This document shows, piece after piece, positions 6,902 to 13,283 of a stretch of 17,051 bases of DNA. Under the pieces are notes generated by a model that ran no database searches, was not told where the DNA came from, and was given only the letters and a program-made list of their open reading frames with translations. Both the position numbers and the translations under genes were made by a program. Every line of letters begins with the position of its first letter. Positions within the stretch are counted from its first letter, which is position 1. This DNA comes from Sulfurovum sp. (GTDB taxonomy: Bacteria > Campylobacterota > Campylobacteria > Campylobacterales > Sulfurovaceae), in assembly GCA_003978375.1 (NCBI GenBank), contig QNZW01000216.1, positions 1 through 17,051 on the forward strand. The letters are read 5' to 3'.

Positions 6902-9115
6902 ATGATAGAGATGATAGAAATACCTATGGTTATATTTGGTTTACTTTTCGTTTTGGTCTTAATTCTTATATTTTTACATCGAAGCAATAAAAAATTTGCT
7001 GATAAAATTTCTGTTTTAGAGCAGACTTTGGAGATGAAAGCCGATTCACTCTCTTCTATGAAAGAGACATATAAAGCATCACAAAGAGCATTGGAACAGG
7101 CAGATATACAAAAAAAAGAGATAGAAGAAAAAGAAAAGACTATCTTAAGTTTTAAAAAAAGCACAGCACAATTAGAGCAACAAATAGAAGAGAGAATAGA
7201 AGAAAATAAAAAACTTGAACAAATGCATGAAAGTGTTATTCAAGATGTCACACAGAAAATTATTTCATTAGAAGAAGCAAGTATCAAAAAAGACAATCAA
7301 GTCAAAGAATTTAAAACCTTATATACGCTTGAGATAGACAAACTAAAAGCAGATGCTTCAGATCTAGAAAAAGTGATGAAAGAAAAAAGTGAAGAAATTC
7401 GTAGACTTAAGCAGGAGAATGAAGCTACACTTCATAAACATAAAAAAGAACAAGTAGCTTTAGAAAAGGCTATTAAACAAAAAAGTGATGGGCTTTATGC
7501 CCTTAAACATCATATTGAAACAATACTCAAAAAGCATAAAGAAGAGAAAACACTCTTAGAAGAGAGTATAAGTAAAAAAGACAATGAAGTAAGTAGATTA
7601 GAAAAGATTCGATTGGATCAAGAAAAAAGTTTACATCAAAAAAGTGAAGAGATACAAACACTTAAACAACATAATCAAACAATGCTTCAAGAACATGAAA
7701 AAGTTCTTCAAGAAGAGAGAGAAAAGATTGCTACATTAGAAAAAAACATTATTAAAAAAAGTAATGAATTAGAGGCACAAAATATTTTACATCAAAGTAA
7801 GATTGATAAGCTAGAAAACAATCGTCTAAGTCTAGAAAAAGCAATTGAACAAAATAACGAAGAGATAGAAAAACTGAACAAATTGAATGAAACAATGCTT
7901 CAAGAACATAAAGAAGAGATAGCTTCTAAAGAGATGGCTTCTAAAGTGTTAGAGAAAAAACATAATGAAATGTTAGAAAAAGAAAGAAAACATATTATCA
8001 CATTGGAACAAGCATCTACACAAAAAGATATAAAACTAAAAGAGCTAATTGCCTCACATGAAAATGAAATACATAAATTAGAAGACAATCGTCTAAGTTT
8101 AGAAAAAACAATTAAACAAAATAACGAAGAGACATACAAAATTAAACAAGAGTATGAACAGGCACAAAAAGAGTATATAGAATCTTTAAGAAAAGAGAGA
8201 GAAAAAAATCTTCTTTTAGAAGAGATGATGAATAAAAAAGATAAAGAAAGCGAAAAGCAAAAACGTGTGTCTCAAAGTAAAATAGACAAACTAGAAGAAG
8301 CACATTTGGAACTAGAAAAAGAAATGAAACAAAAAGATGCAGAAACAATCGTGCTTCAGCAAACGCTAACTATGGAAAAAGAGACCAATAAAGAGGTAGA
8401 AAAAGAGATATATAATTTAAAAGAAACGTTAGCCACACAAAAAGAAAAAATGAAAACACAAGAAAGTGTATATAAGCAAGAAATAGAAGCAATGAAAAAA
8501 GAGAAGTTAATATTAGAGAAAAAAATCGATGATAATGAAATATTAATTGCTCAGCTTAAAAAAGTAGAAAAAAAAGTAAAAACAAAAAATAAAAACAATA
8601 GTATTACGTTTGAAGAAAAAATAAAAAATAAAGAAAAAATAATTTTAGAACAAAATTTAATGTATGAAAAAACAATAGAAGAGCACAGACAAACTACATT
8701 ATCTCTGGAGAAGATGTTAACGGACAAAGAAACAGAGATTATGGCATTAAAAAAAGTACAAGAAGATAGATTTAAAAAATTTACATATGAGATAGATACA
8801 TTACAAAATATGGTGAAAAAAAATAATGAAACCATAGAAAATTTAGAAGCATCACATCATAGTGAAATGATTAATAATAGAGAATATATAGATACACTAA
8901 AGCAGTCTATAGAAGAAAAAACTAAAAAAATAAATAAACTTAAGCTAGAGAAAGAAGTAGCAGAGAAGTTGTCTTCTCATGAAGAGGTTATGAAAAGTGT
9001 ACGTGCGGGAGAAAATAAATCAGATATAGCCAAAAGATTTCGTATGCCTATGAAAAAGATAGAGCTTATTATGAAATTTGATGAAATAAAACACGCCAAA
9101 CAAAGTGATACCTAG
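6902..9115 (+). CDS. Membrane-anchored long coiled-coil protein with HTH-like C-terminus
   Basis: Not a named family I recognise. It is 737 residues in three parts. Residues 7-26 form one hydrophobic helix (GLLFVLVLILIFL) followed by RSNKK, which predicts a tiny periplasmic N-terminus with the rest in the cytoplasm. Residues about 30-690 are nearly pure Glu/Lys/Gln/Leu with heptad-like spacing, a very long coiled coil. Residues about 694-730 (KSDIAKRFRMPMKKIELIMKF) read as a small helix-turn-helix resembling the tails of DUF2802/DUF6115 proteins. The motif L-E-x4-K-K/Q-D/S recurs with its Leu at residues 123, 219, 279, 368 and 439, and parts are nearly identical in DNA, so the rod grew by internal duplication. 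AGAGGTG (6888-6894) is seven bases before the ATG. It directly follows mqnP. A structural or chromosome/envelope-linking role is possible but unproven. Confidence 0.85.
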   Translation: MIEMIEIPMVIFGLLFVLVLILIFLHRSNKKFADKISVLEQTLEMKADSLSSMKETYKASQRALEQADIQKKEIEEKEKTILSFKKSTAQLEQQIEERIEENKKLEQMHESVIQDVTQKIISLEEASIKKDNQVKEFKTLYTLEIDKLKADASDLEKVMKEKSEEIRRLKQENEATLHKHKKEQVALEKAIKQKSDGLYALKHHIETILKKHKEEKTLLEESISKKDNEVSRLEKIRLDQEKSLHQKSEEIQTLKQHNQTMLQEHEKVLQEEREKIATLEKNIIKKSNELEAQNILHQSKIDKLENNRLSLEKAIEQNNEEIEKLNKLNETMLQEHKEEIASKEMASKVLEKKHNEMLEKERKHIITLEQASTQKDIKLKELIASHENEIHKLEDNRLSLEKTIKQNNEETYKIKQEYEQAQKEYIESLRKEREKNLLLEEMMNKKDKESEKQKRVSQSKIDKLEEAHLELEKEMKQKDAETIVLQQTLTMEKETNKEVEKEIYNLKETLATQKEKMKTQESVYKQEIEAMKKEKLILEKKIDDNEILIAQLKKVEKKVKTKNKNNSITFEEKIKNKEKIILEQNLMYEKTIEEHRQTTLSLEKMLTDKETEIMALKKVQEDRFKKFTYEIDTLQNMVKKNNETIENLEASHHSEMINNREYIDTLKQSIEEKTKKINKLKLEKEVAEKLSSHEEVMKSVRAGENKSDIAKRFRMPMKKIELIMKFDEIKHAKQSDT
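7819..7865 (+). repeat. Direct repeat copy 1 in the coiled-coil gene
   Basis: A 47-base segment that matches 8086-8132 at 44 of 47 positions, 267 bases (89 codons) apart and in frame. It encodes NRLSLEKAIEQNNEE. A separate exact 20-base repeat occurs at 7677-7696 and 7890-7909, 213 bases (71 codons) apart. The differing offsets imply an 18-codon insertion within one unit or more than one duplication event. Confidence 0.85.
8086..8132 (+). repeat. Direct repeat copy 2 in the coiled-coil gene
   Basis: Second copy of the 47-base repeat at 7819-7865, with three mismatches, encoding NRLSLEKTIKQNNEE. Two of the three changes alter an amino acid, so the copies remain near-identical without strong divergence. 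This suggests a fairly recent duplication or gene conversion in the rod-coding region. Confidence 0.85.
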
Positions 9116-9138
9116 CACTAAAGTAAAGTTTAGTTTGT

Positions 9139-9144
9139 TATAAT
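9139..9144 (+). promoter_or_regulatory. -10 box for tRNA-Arg
   Basis: A perfect TATAAT 31 bases before the mature tRNA 5' end, which would start transcription near 9151 and leave a leader of about 25 bases for RNase P to remove. The upstream bases are AT-rich with no clear TTGACA. It lies between the coiled-coil gene stop (9115) and the tRNA, so the tRNA is probably transcribed on its own. Confidence 0.55.
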
Positions 9145-9175
9145 TCTCTTCCAAATATCACTGTATATTTGATGT

Positions 9176-9252
9176 GCACTCATAGCTCAGCTGGATAGAG
9201 CATCGGTTTGCGGTACCGAAGGTCTCAGGTTCGAATCCTGATGGGTGTACCA
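9176..9252 (+). tRNA. tRNA-Arg, anticodon GCG
   Basis: A 77-base cloverleaf with CCA encoded in the DNA (9250-9252). Acceptor GCACTCA (9176-9182) pairs with TGGGTGT (9242-9248), with G-U wobbles at the first and fifth pairs. The D arm is GCTC/GAGC with AGCTGGATA as loop. The anticodon arm is TCGGT/ACCGA (9203-9219) with loop TTGCGGT, giving anticodon GCG at 9210-9212, which reads CGC and CGU. The T arm is TCAGG-TTCGAAT-CCTGA (9225-9241). The discriminator is A. C35, a D-loop A and G37 all fit an arginine tRNA. The two bases before the acceptor (GT) could also pair with the A and first C after it, lengthening the precursor stem. Confidence 0.96.
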
Positions 9253-9263
9253 TACTTGCGTAA

Positions 9264-9290
9264 CTTATCCTTTACTTATAAGAATTTTTT
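9264..9290 (+). terminator. Possible weak terminator after tRNA-Arg
   Basis: CTTAT (9264-9268) can pair with ATAAG (9278-9282) across a nine-base loop, followed by AATTTTTT (9283-9290). The stem is short and AU-rich, so the T run is the main support. Its position right after the tRNA and before the next promoter is sensible. Confidence 0.3.
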
Positions 9291-9317
9291 AAAATCAAGT
9301 CCTAATTAGAGTTATAC

Positions 9318-9323
9318 TATAAT
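9318..9323 (+). promoter_or_regulatory. -10 box for the receiver-like gene and possibly gmk
   Basis: TATAAT (9318-9323), overlapped upstream by TATACT (9313-9318). Transcription would begin near 9330, so the ATG at 9322 would lie inside the promoter and could not be the start. This favours the ATG at 9352, which has GGAG (9342-9345) six bases upstream. No clear -35 was seen. Confidence 0.45.
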
Positions 9324-9351
9324 GACAGAAGTATATGAGATGGAGTATTTA

Positions 9352-10224
9352 ATGATGCATATTTTACTTATTAACCAAAGTCCTGTAGTTTCTAGATTGT
9401 TGGTACTTTGTACGCGCGATGGACATATGACACTTGAAGAGGTGGAAGATATAGATAAGGCTCTACATACGCATTATGATGTTATATTTGTAGATGAAGA
9501 TAGGTATAAAAATACTATTTGGCAATTAAAAAATAAGTTTACAGCACACAAAAAATTTTTTCTTTCTACGCGCGATGATGAGAGAAGTAGTGCTTTTGAT
9601 ATGATTATTAGAAAACCTTTTTTACCTTCGCAAATTACTGAAATATTGAAAAACATTAAAACAGCAGAGAATAAAGTAAATAATAAAGAAGAGACAAAGC
9701 CACCCTCTATTTTTCCTTTAGTCTCAGAAGAAGAAAGCCAGCCAACTGACAAAGAAGAGAGTAGTTTAAGTACCAATTACCTTACAGAATCTGATGAAAA
9801 AGTATCTGATACACAAATACTTGATACCAATGAAGTAAAAAAAATAAAATCACTTTTAAAACTAGATGAAGATGATAGTAAAATGAAGAACGAAGAGCTT
9901 AGTGAGGAAGAGGTAGAAAAGCGAAAAATAGAGATCATTAAAGAACAGCTCATGGCAGATGGTCTAGAAATAGTAGAAGAGAATGAAATTATCGAGGGTT
10001 TTGCTGCGCAAGATGAGAATAATATCTTTATTTCTAAAAAAATAAAATCTCAAAAACAAAAAAAGAAGAAAAAGAAGAAAAAACAACCTCAATTTACCCA
10101 AAAAGAATTAAAACGTATAGAAGATGCTATACGCCTTAGTATTATTATGTTGGAGAAAAAGAAGATAAAAAAGCTTTTAAAAGGTAAAGAGATTAAAATG
10201 ACTGTAAAGTTAGAGGAAAAATAG
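9352..10224 (+). CDS. Degenerate receiver-domain protein, acidic middle, Lys-rich end
   Basis: No named family recognised; 290 residues. Residues 1-105 look like a CheY-type receiver: a hydrophobic first strand HILLIN, third strand VIFVD with an Asp at the phosphoacceptor position (D48), LST (71-73) at the fourth strand, and RKPF with the conserved Lys (K88) at the fifth. The acidic pair after strand one is replaced by NQ (8-9), so metal binding and phosphorylation are doubtful. Residues about 110-220 are rich in Glu/Asp/Ser and likely disordered. Around residue 240 comes a run of eight lysines, then a charged helix rich in Lys. The start at 9352 is chosen for its GGAG and because the upstream ATG overlaps a -10 box. 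It lies 4 bases before gmk. I recall a 'highly acidic protein' upstream of gmk in Campylobacter, which may be the positional counterpart. Confidence 0.75.
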   Translation: MMHILLINQSPVVSRLLVLCTRDGHMTLEEVEDIDKALHTHYDVIFVDEDRYKNTIWQLKNKFTAHKKFFLSTRDDERSSAFDMIIRKPFLPSQITEILKNIKTAENKVNNKEETKPPSIFPLVSEEESQPTDKEESSLSTNYLTESDEKVSDTQILDTNEVKKIKSLLKLDEDDSKMKNEELSEEEVEKRKIEIIKEQLMADGLEIVEENEIIEGFAAQDENNIFISKKIKSQKQKKKKKKKKQPQFTQKELKRIEDAIRLSIIMLEKKKIKKLLKGKEIKMTVKLEEK

Positions 10225-10228
10225 CTTT

Positions 10229-10846
10229 ATGCAAAAAGGAGCTGTTTTGGTACTTTCTGGTCCTAGTGGTGCAGGGAAAAGTACTATTATTCAGGCATCT
10301 TCATCCGAAATAGGTGAGTACTATTTTTCTATTTCAACAACAACCCGTCTTCCTAGAGAGGGAGAGAAAAATGGAGTGGATTATTTTTTTGTTACCAAAG
10401 AGCATTTTGAAGAAGATATCAAAGCAGGTCATTTTTTAGAATATGCTCAAGTTCATGGTAATTATTATGGTACATCCCTTGTCCCTGTAAGAGAAGCATT
10501 AGAAGCAGGGAAATTGGTTATTTTTGATATAGATGTGCAGGGGCATAGATTGGTACGGGCAAAGATGGCTGATATCATAACATCAGCATTTATTACACCT
10601 CCTACGTTACAATCGTTAAAAGAAAGATTAAATGCAAGATCTACAGACAATCAAGAGATTATTCAAGAACGTTTGGAAAATGCAAAAGAGGAGATAAAAG
10701 CTGTCAATGAGTATGATTTTATTATTGTCAATAATACAGTAGAAGAAGCAACGAAAAGATTTGTAACTATTGCAAAGGCAGCAAGATTGAAACAAAGTGA
10801 TAAAGACAATGAAAATTTTATAGAGCATTGGTTAAGTGAAAAGTAA
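10229..10846 (+). CDS. gmk: Guanylate kinase
   Basis: Phosphorylates GMP to GDP with ATP, an essential step in GTP supply. It is 205 residues, normal length. The P-loop GPSGAGKST is at residues 11-19. The GMP-binding region STTTRLPREGEKNGVDYFFV is followed by FLEYAQVHGNYYGTS, then IFDIDVQG and the lid-region arginines RLNARSTDN. The ATG lies 4 bases after the receiver-like gene, with GAGGAAA (10212-10218) upstream, so the two are probably co-transcribed. A separate promoter for tatA follows it, so gmk may be the end of one transcript. Confidence 0.97.
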   Translation: MQKGAVLVLSGPSGAGKSTIIQASSSEIGEYYFSISTTTRLPREGEKNGVDYFFVTKEHFEEDIKAGHFLEYAQVHGNYYGTSLVPVREALEAGKLVIFDIDVQGHRLVRAKMADIITSAFITPPTLQSLKERLNARSTDNQEIIQERLENAKEEIKAVNEYDFIIVNNTVEEATKRFVTIAKAARLKQSDKDNENFIEHWLSEK

Positions 10847-10885
10847 CATTAAACATATTGCAGTATAATAGTCCAAATTAATGTT
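10845..10885. promoter_or_regulatory. tatA promoter with flanking inverted repeat
   Basis: A perfect -10 TATAAT lies at 10864-10869, 45 bases before the tatA ATG, with no recognisable -35. It is almost centred between AACATTAA (10845-10852) and its exact reverse complement TTAATGTT (10878-10885), separated by 25 bases. The left arm overlaps the gmk stop codon and the right arm falls just after the expected start of transcription. The -10 is good; the operator reading of the repeat is speculative. Confidence 0.45.
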
Positions 10886-10913
10886 TGCATATAGCAAAAT
10901 ATAAAGGATTGAT

Positions 10914-11135
10914 ATGGGTATGCCAAGTATGCCAGAGTTATTGGTTGTGTTAGCAATTGTTGTGCTTCTTTTTGGATCCAAAAAGATTCCTGAACTTGCA
11001 AAAGGTATGGGAAAAGGAATTAAGGACTTTAAAAAAGCGATTAAAGAGGATGACGAAGATCCTAAAGAGATTGTTTCTAAAACGTCAGAAGTAGATGAAA
11101 TAAAAAAGAAAGAGACGACAAGCGAGAACGCTTAA
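10914..11135 (+). CDS. tatA: Sec-independent protein translocase subunit TatA
   Basis: Pore-forming subunit of the twin-arginine system, which exports folded proteins across the inner membrane. It is 73 residues with the family layout: a short N-terminus (MGMPSMPEL) with the polar Glu, one short hydrophobic helix ([12 protein letters not shown]), the FG hinge followed by [21 protein letters not shown] as amphipathic helix, and an acidic/basic hydrophilic tail. AAGGA (10904-10908) is five bases before the ATG. It sits between gmk and argS, an order I recall from Campylobacter. No tatB or tatC is in the window. A TatB assignment is less likely because of the short length and the helix sequence. 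Confidence 0.93.
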   Translation: MGMPSMPELLVVLAIVVLLFGSKKIPELAKGMGKGIKDFKKAIKEDDEDPKEIVSKTSEVDEIKKKETTSENA

Positions 11136-11141
11136 TATAAT
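11136..11141 (+). promoter_or_regulatory. Candidate -10 box for argS
   Basis: TATAAT begins at the base right after the tatA stop codon. A start of transcription near 11148-11150 would put the hairpin at 11151-11176 at the extreme 5' end of the argS mRNA and leave a leader of nearly 60 bases. The surrounding sequence is only A and T, so chance matches are likely. Confidence 0.35.
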
Positions 11142-11150
11142 ATATTATCT

Positions 11151-11176
11151 TGTTCTCAAATAGTTATTTGGGAACA
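11151..11176 (+). other. Strong stem-loop in the argS leader
   Basis: TGTTCTCAAAT (11151-11161) pairs with ATTTGGGAACA (11166-11176) over eleven base pairs, one of them a T-G wobble, around the four-base loop AGTT. It lies between tatA and argS, 30 bases before the argS ATG. No T run follows on either strand, so it is not a classical intrinsic terminator. It could stabilise the 5' end of an argS mRNA, protect the 3' end of tatA mRNA, or act as a regulatory leader. Confidence 0.6.
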
Positions 11177-11206
11177 CTTACACACCATCCAATACGGAAA
11201 AACCAT

Positions 11207-12904
11207 ATGAAATTAAAATCACAATTAAATCAGAGTATAAAAGAAGCTTTTTTAAAAGCAGGTATAGAAGATATCCCTATGTCAGTTTCCGAAGCAACAA
11301 AACCAGATTTTGGAGACTATCAATTCAATGGTGCGATGGCATTGTCTAAAAAATTAGGGAAAAACCCAAGAGAAATAGCTACACAAATTATAAATCATTT
11401 AGATTTTACAGGCATCATAGAAAAAGCTGAAATAGCAGGTCCTGGGTTTATTAATTTATGGCTAAATCCTCTTTGGTTAGCTACACAGTGCCAAATAGCC
11501 TTAGAAGATGAGAGGTTAGGTGTTTCTATAAGAGAAGAGCCTATTAAAGTTGTAGTAGACTATTCTGGTCCCAATATGGCAAAGCAGATGCATGTGGGTC
11601 ATTTACGTTCTACAATTATTGGAGATACTTTAGCCAATTTACTCACATTTTTAGGGGATGAGGTAATTCGTCAAAATCATATTGGTGATTGGGGAACACA
11701 ATTTGGTATGCTCATTGCATACCTTGAAATGAAAAATGAAGATGCCTCCGTTGATCTTAGTGATCTTGAGCAGTTTTATAAAGATGCCAAAACATATTTT
11801 GATGCAGATGCTTCTTTTGCAAATAAGGCAAGAGAATATGTAGTAAAAATACAATCTGGCGATGCACATTGTTTGGCACTTTGGCAAAAATTTATTGATA
11901 TCTCCTTAGGACACTGTGAAGAGGTATATGAAAAATTAGGTGTAAATTTAACACGCAATGATGTACGTGCAGAGAGTTTTTATAATGATGCATTGCCCCA
12001 GATAGTATCGGCATTAAATAGTAAGGGGATGCTTCAAGAGAGTGATGGTGCGCAGTGTGTATTTTTAGAAGAGAATGAGATTCCTGTTATTGTGCAAAAA
12101 GGAGATGGTGGATATTTGTATGCTACAACAGATCTTGCAGCCTTAAAATATAGAAGTGAGACGTTGGGAGTAAAACGTATCTCATATGTGGTAGATGCGA
12201 GACAAGCAGAGCATTTTAATCAAGTCTTTCAAGTGGCCAAAAAAGCAAATTTTGTGACTGAAGATGTTCACTTAGAGCACATTGGGTTTGGTATGATGAT
12301 GGATAAAAGTGGTAGACCATTTAAGACACGTGATGGAGGTGTGGTAAAATTAATCGATTTGCTTGATGAGGCAGTAATGAAAGCAAAAGAAACTATCAAT
12401 AACATCGATGAATATAGCCAAGAAGAGATAGAAAATTTAGCAAAAACCATTGGAATAGGTGCTGTAAAATATGCAGATCTTTCTATGAACCGTGAATCAA
12501 ATTATATTTTTAATTGGGACAATATGCTCTCTTTTGATGGCAATACTTCTCTTTATTTACAATATGCTTATGCAAGAATTCAAAGTATTTTTAGAAAATA
12601 TAATGCTTCTATAGAAGGTGAAATTGTGATAACAGATGCATTGGAACATAGACTAGCAGTCATGTTGCTACGTTTTGAAGATGTACTTCAGCGTACGGCA
12701 AATATGGCTACACCTCATCAACTTACAACTTATTTGTATGAGTTAGCTACCTTGTTTATGCGCTTTTATGAACAAAATCCTATATTAAAAGAGGATGTAG
12801 ATGCACAAATCAGGGTAAGTCGTCTTCAATTAGCAAACCTAACAGCTAAAACAATTAAGCAAGGGCTTAGTATACTTGGTATTCAAGTGGTAGATAAATT
12901 ATAG
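11207..12904 (+). CDS. argS: Arginyl-tRNA synthetase
   Basis: Charges tRNA-Arg with arginine using ATP; a class I synthetase, 565 residues. Seen: the N-terminal tRNA-binding domain (PDFGDYQFNGAMALSKKLG), VDYSGPNMAKQMHVGHLRS with the HIGH-type box HVGH at 129-132, NHIGDWGTQFGMLI, YATTDLAAL, the ArgS-type replacement of KMSKS (KSGRPFKTR, from K367), YLQYAYARIQSI, and the C-terminal anticodon-binding helices ending ILGIQVVDKL. The ATG at 11207 is chosen because GGAAA (11196-11200) precedes it and the family N-terminus starts there. A TTG at 11150 in the same frame would lie inside the leader hairpin. A tRNA-Arg lies about 2 kb upstream. Confidence 0.97.
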   Translation: MKLKSQLNQSIKEAFLKAGIEDIPMSVSEATKPDFGDYQFNGAMALSKKLGKNPREIATQIINHLDFTGIIEKAEIAGPGFINLWLNPLWLATQCQIALEDERLGVSIREEPIKVVVDYSGPNMAKQMHVGHLRSTIIGDTLANLLTFLGDEVIRQNHIGDWGTQFGMLIAYLEMKNEDASVDLSDLEQFYKDAKTYFDADASFANKAREYVVKIQSGDAHCLALWQKFIDISLGHCEEVYEKLGVNLTRNDVRAESFYNDALPQIVSALNSKGMLQESDGAQCVFLEENEIPVIVQKGDGGYLYATTDLAALKYRSETLGVKRISYVVDARQAEHFNQVFQVAKKANFVTEDVHLEHIGFGMMMDKSGRPFKTRDGGVVKLIDLLDEAVMKAKETINNIDEYSQEEIENLAKTIGIGAVKYADLSMNRESNYIFNWDNMLSFDGNTSLYLQYAYARIQSIFRKYNASIEGEIVITDALEHRLAVMLLRFEDVLQRTANMATPHQLTTYLYELATLFMRFYEQNPILKEDVDAQIRVSRLQLANLTAKTIKQGLSILGIQVVDKL

Positions 12905-12915
12905 AAAGGGATTGA

Positions 12916-13242
12916 GTGAAAGCACTTTTATTTTTAATAATAATAGCAACATTTGGAATCATATTTTTTAAATATAGTAGAGATAAAAATCTGAATAAAC
13001 TATTGGTGTCTTTGGCTACTTTTGGATTTATTATTACTTTAGCAGTAATAGGCAATCTTACCCGTCCTGTGATTCCTATTTTTGCAGCACATTTACTTTT
13101 AACGTTTGTTGCTTGGGGTGGATTGATGGTGTACGTGTTTAAACATAAGTATTATGGTTGGCTTATTGCTTTGCCGTTACTTACAATTGGACTTTTTTTA
13201 GGTTTAGAATTTATAGCAGGATCTGGTCATGAATTAACATAA
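12916..13242 (+). CDS. Small four-helix membrane protein of unknown function
   Basis: Not recognised as a named family. It is 108 residues, almost all hydrophobic, with four likely membrane helices at about 3-18, 29-46, 53-74 and 79-100, joined by short basic loops (KYSRDKNLNK, KHKYYG). The order of basic residues suggests the first and third loops face the cytoplasm. GTG is the likely start, with AAAGGG (12905-12910) five bases upstream, directly after the argS stop. The 11-base gap makes co-transcription with argS very likely. It converges on nadD/rsfS only 15 bases away. No cysteine, heme-ligand pattern or enzyme motif stands out. It is real by codon use, ribosome-binding site and context. 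Confidence 0.8.
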   Translation: MKALLFLIIIATFGIIFFKYSRDKNLNKLLVSLATFGFIITLAVIGNLTRPVIPIFAAHLLLTFVAWGGLMVYVFKHKYYGWLIALPLLTIGLFLGLEFIAGSGHELT

Positions 13243-13249
13243 GAATACA

Positions 13250-13283
13250 TCCTGTTTTTATACAGGACTATTCTTTTGTTTTT
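13250..13283 (+). terminator. Probable terminator for the argS transcript
   Basis: TCCTGT (13250-13255) pairs with ACAGGA (13262-13267) around a six-base loop, followed by a T-rich stretch to 13283 (CTATTCTTTTGTTTTTT). The hairpin lies 7 bases after the stop of the membrane protein and extends into the 3' coding end of the opposing nadD-rsfS gene. The stem is short and the T run interrupted, so moderate strength only. Confidence 0.5.

Noticed and set aside
7900..8835. Minus-strand open frames (7900-8139, 8142-8348, 8551-8835) inside the coiled-coil gene
   Set aside because: They are Ser/Phe/Leu-rich shadows of Glu/Lys-rich codons, without ribosome-binding sites or family features.
9117..9134. 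ACTAAA-N6-TTTAGT as a terminator of the coiled-coil gene
   Set aside because: Six AT-rich pairs with no adjacent T run, just upstream of the tRNA promoter; easily a chance match in AT-rich DNA.
9322..9351. Longer receiver-like protein starting at ATG 9322
   Set aside because: That ATG overlaps the TATAATG promoter element and has no Shine-Dalgarno; the ATG at 9352 has GGAG six bases upstream.
11150..11206. Longer ArgS starting at TTG 11150
   Set aside because: The extra 19 residues do not resemble ArgS, and this stretch contains the leader hairpin; ATG 11207 fits the family and has GGAAA upstream.
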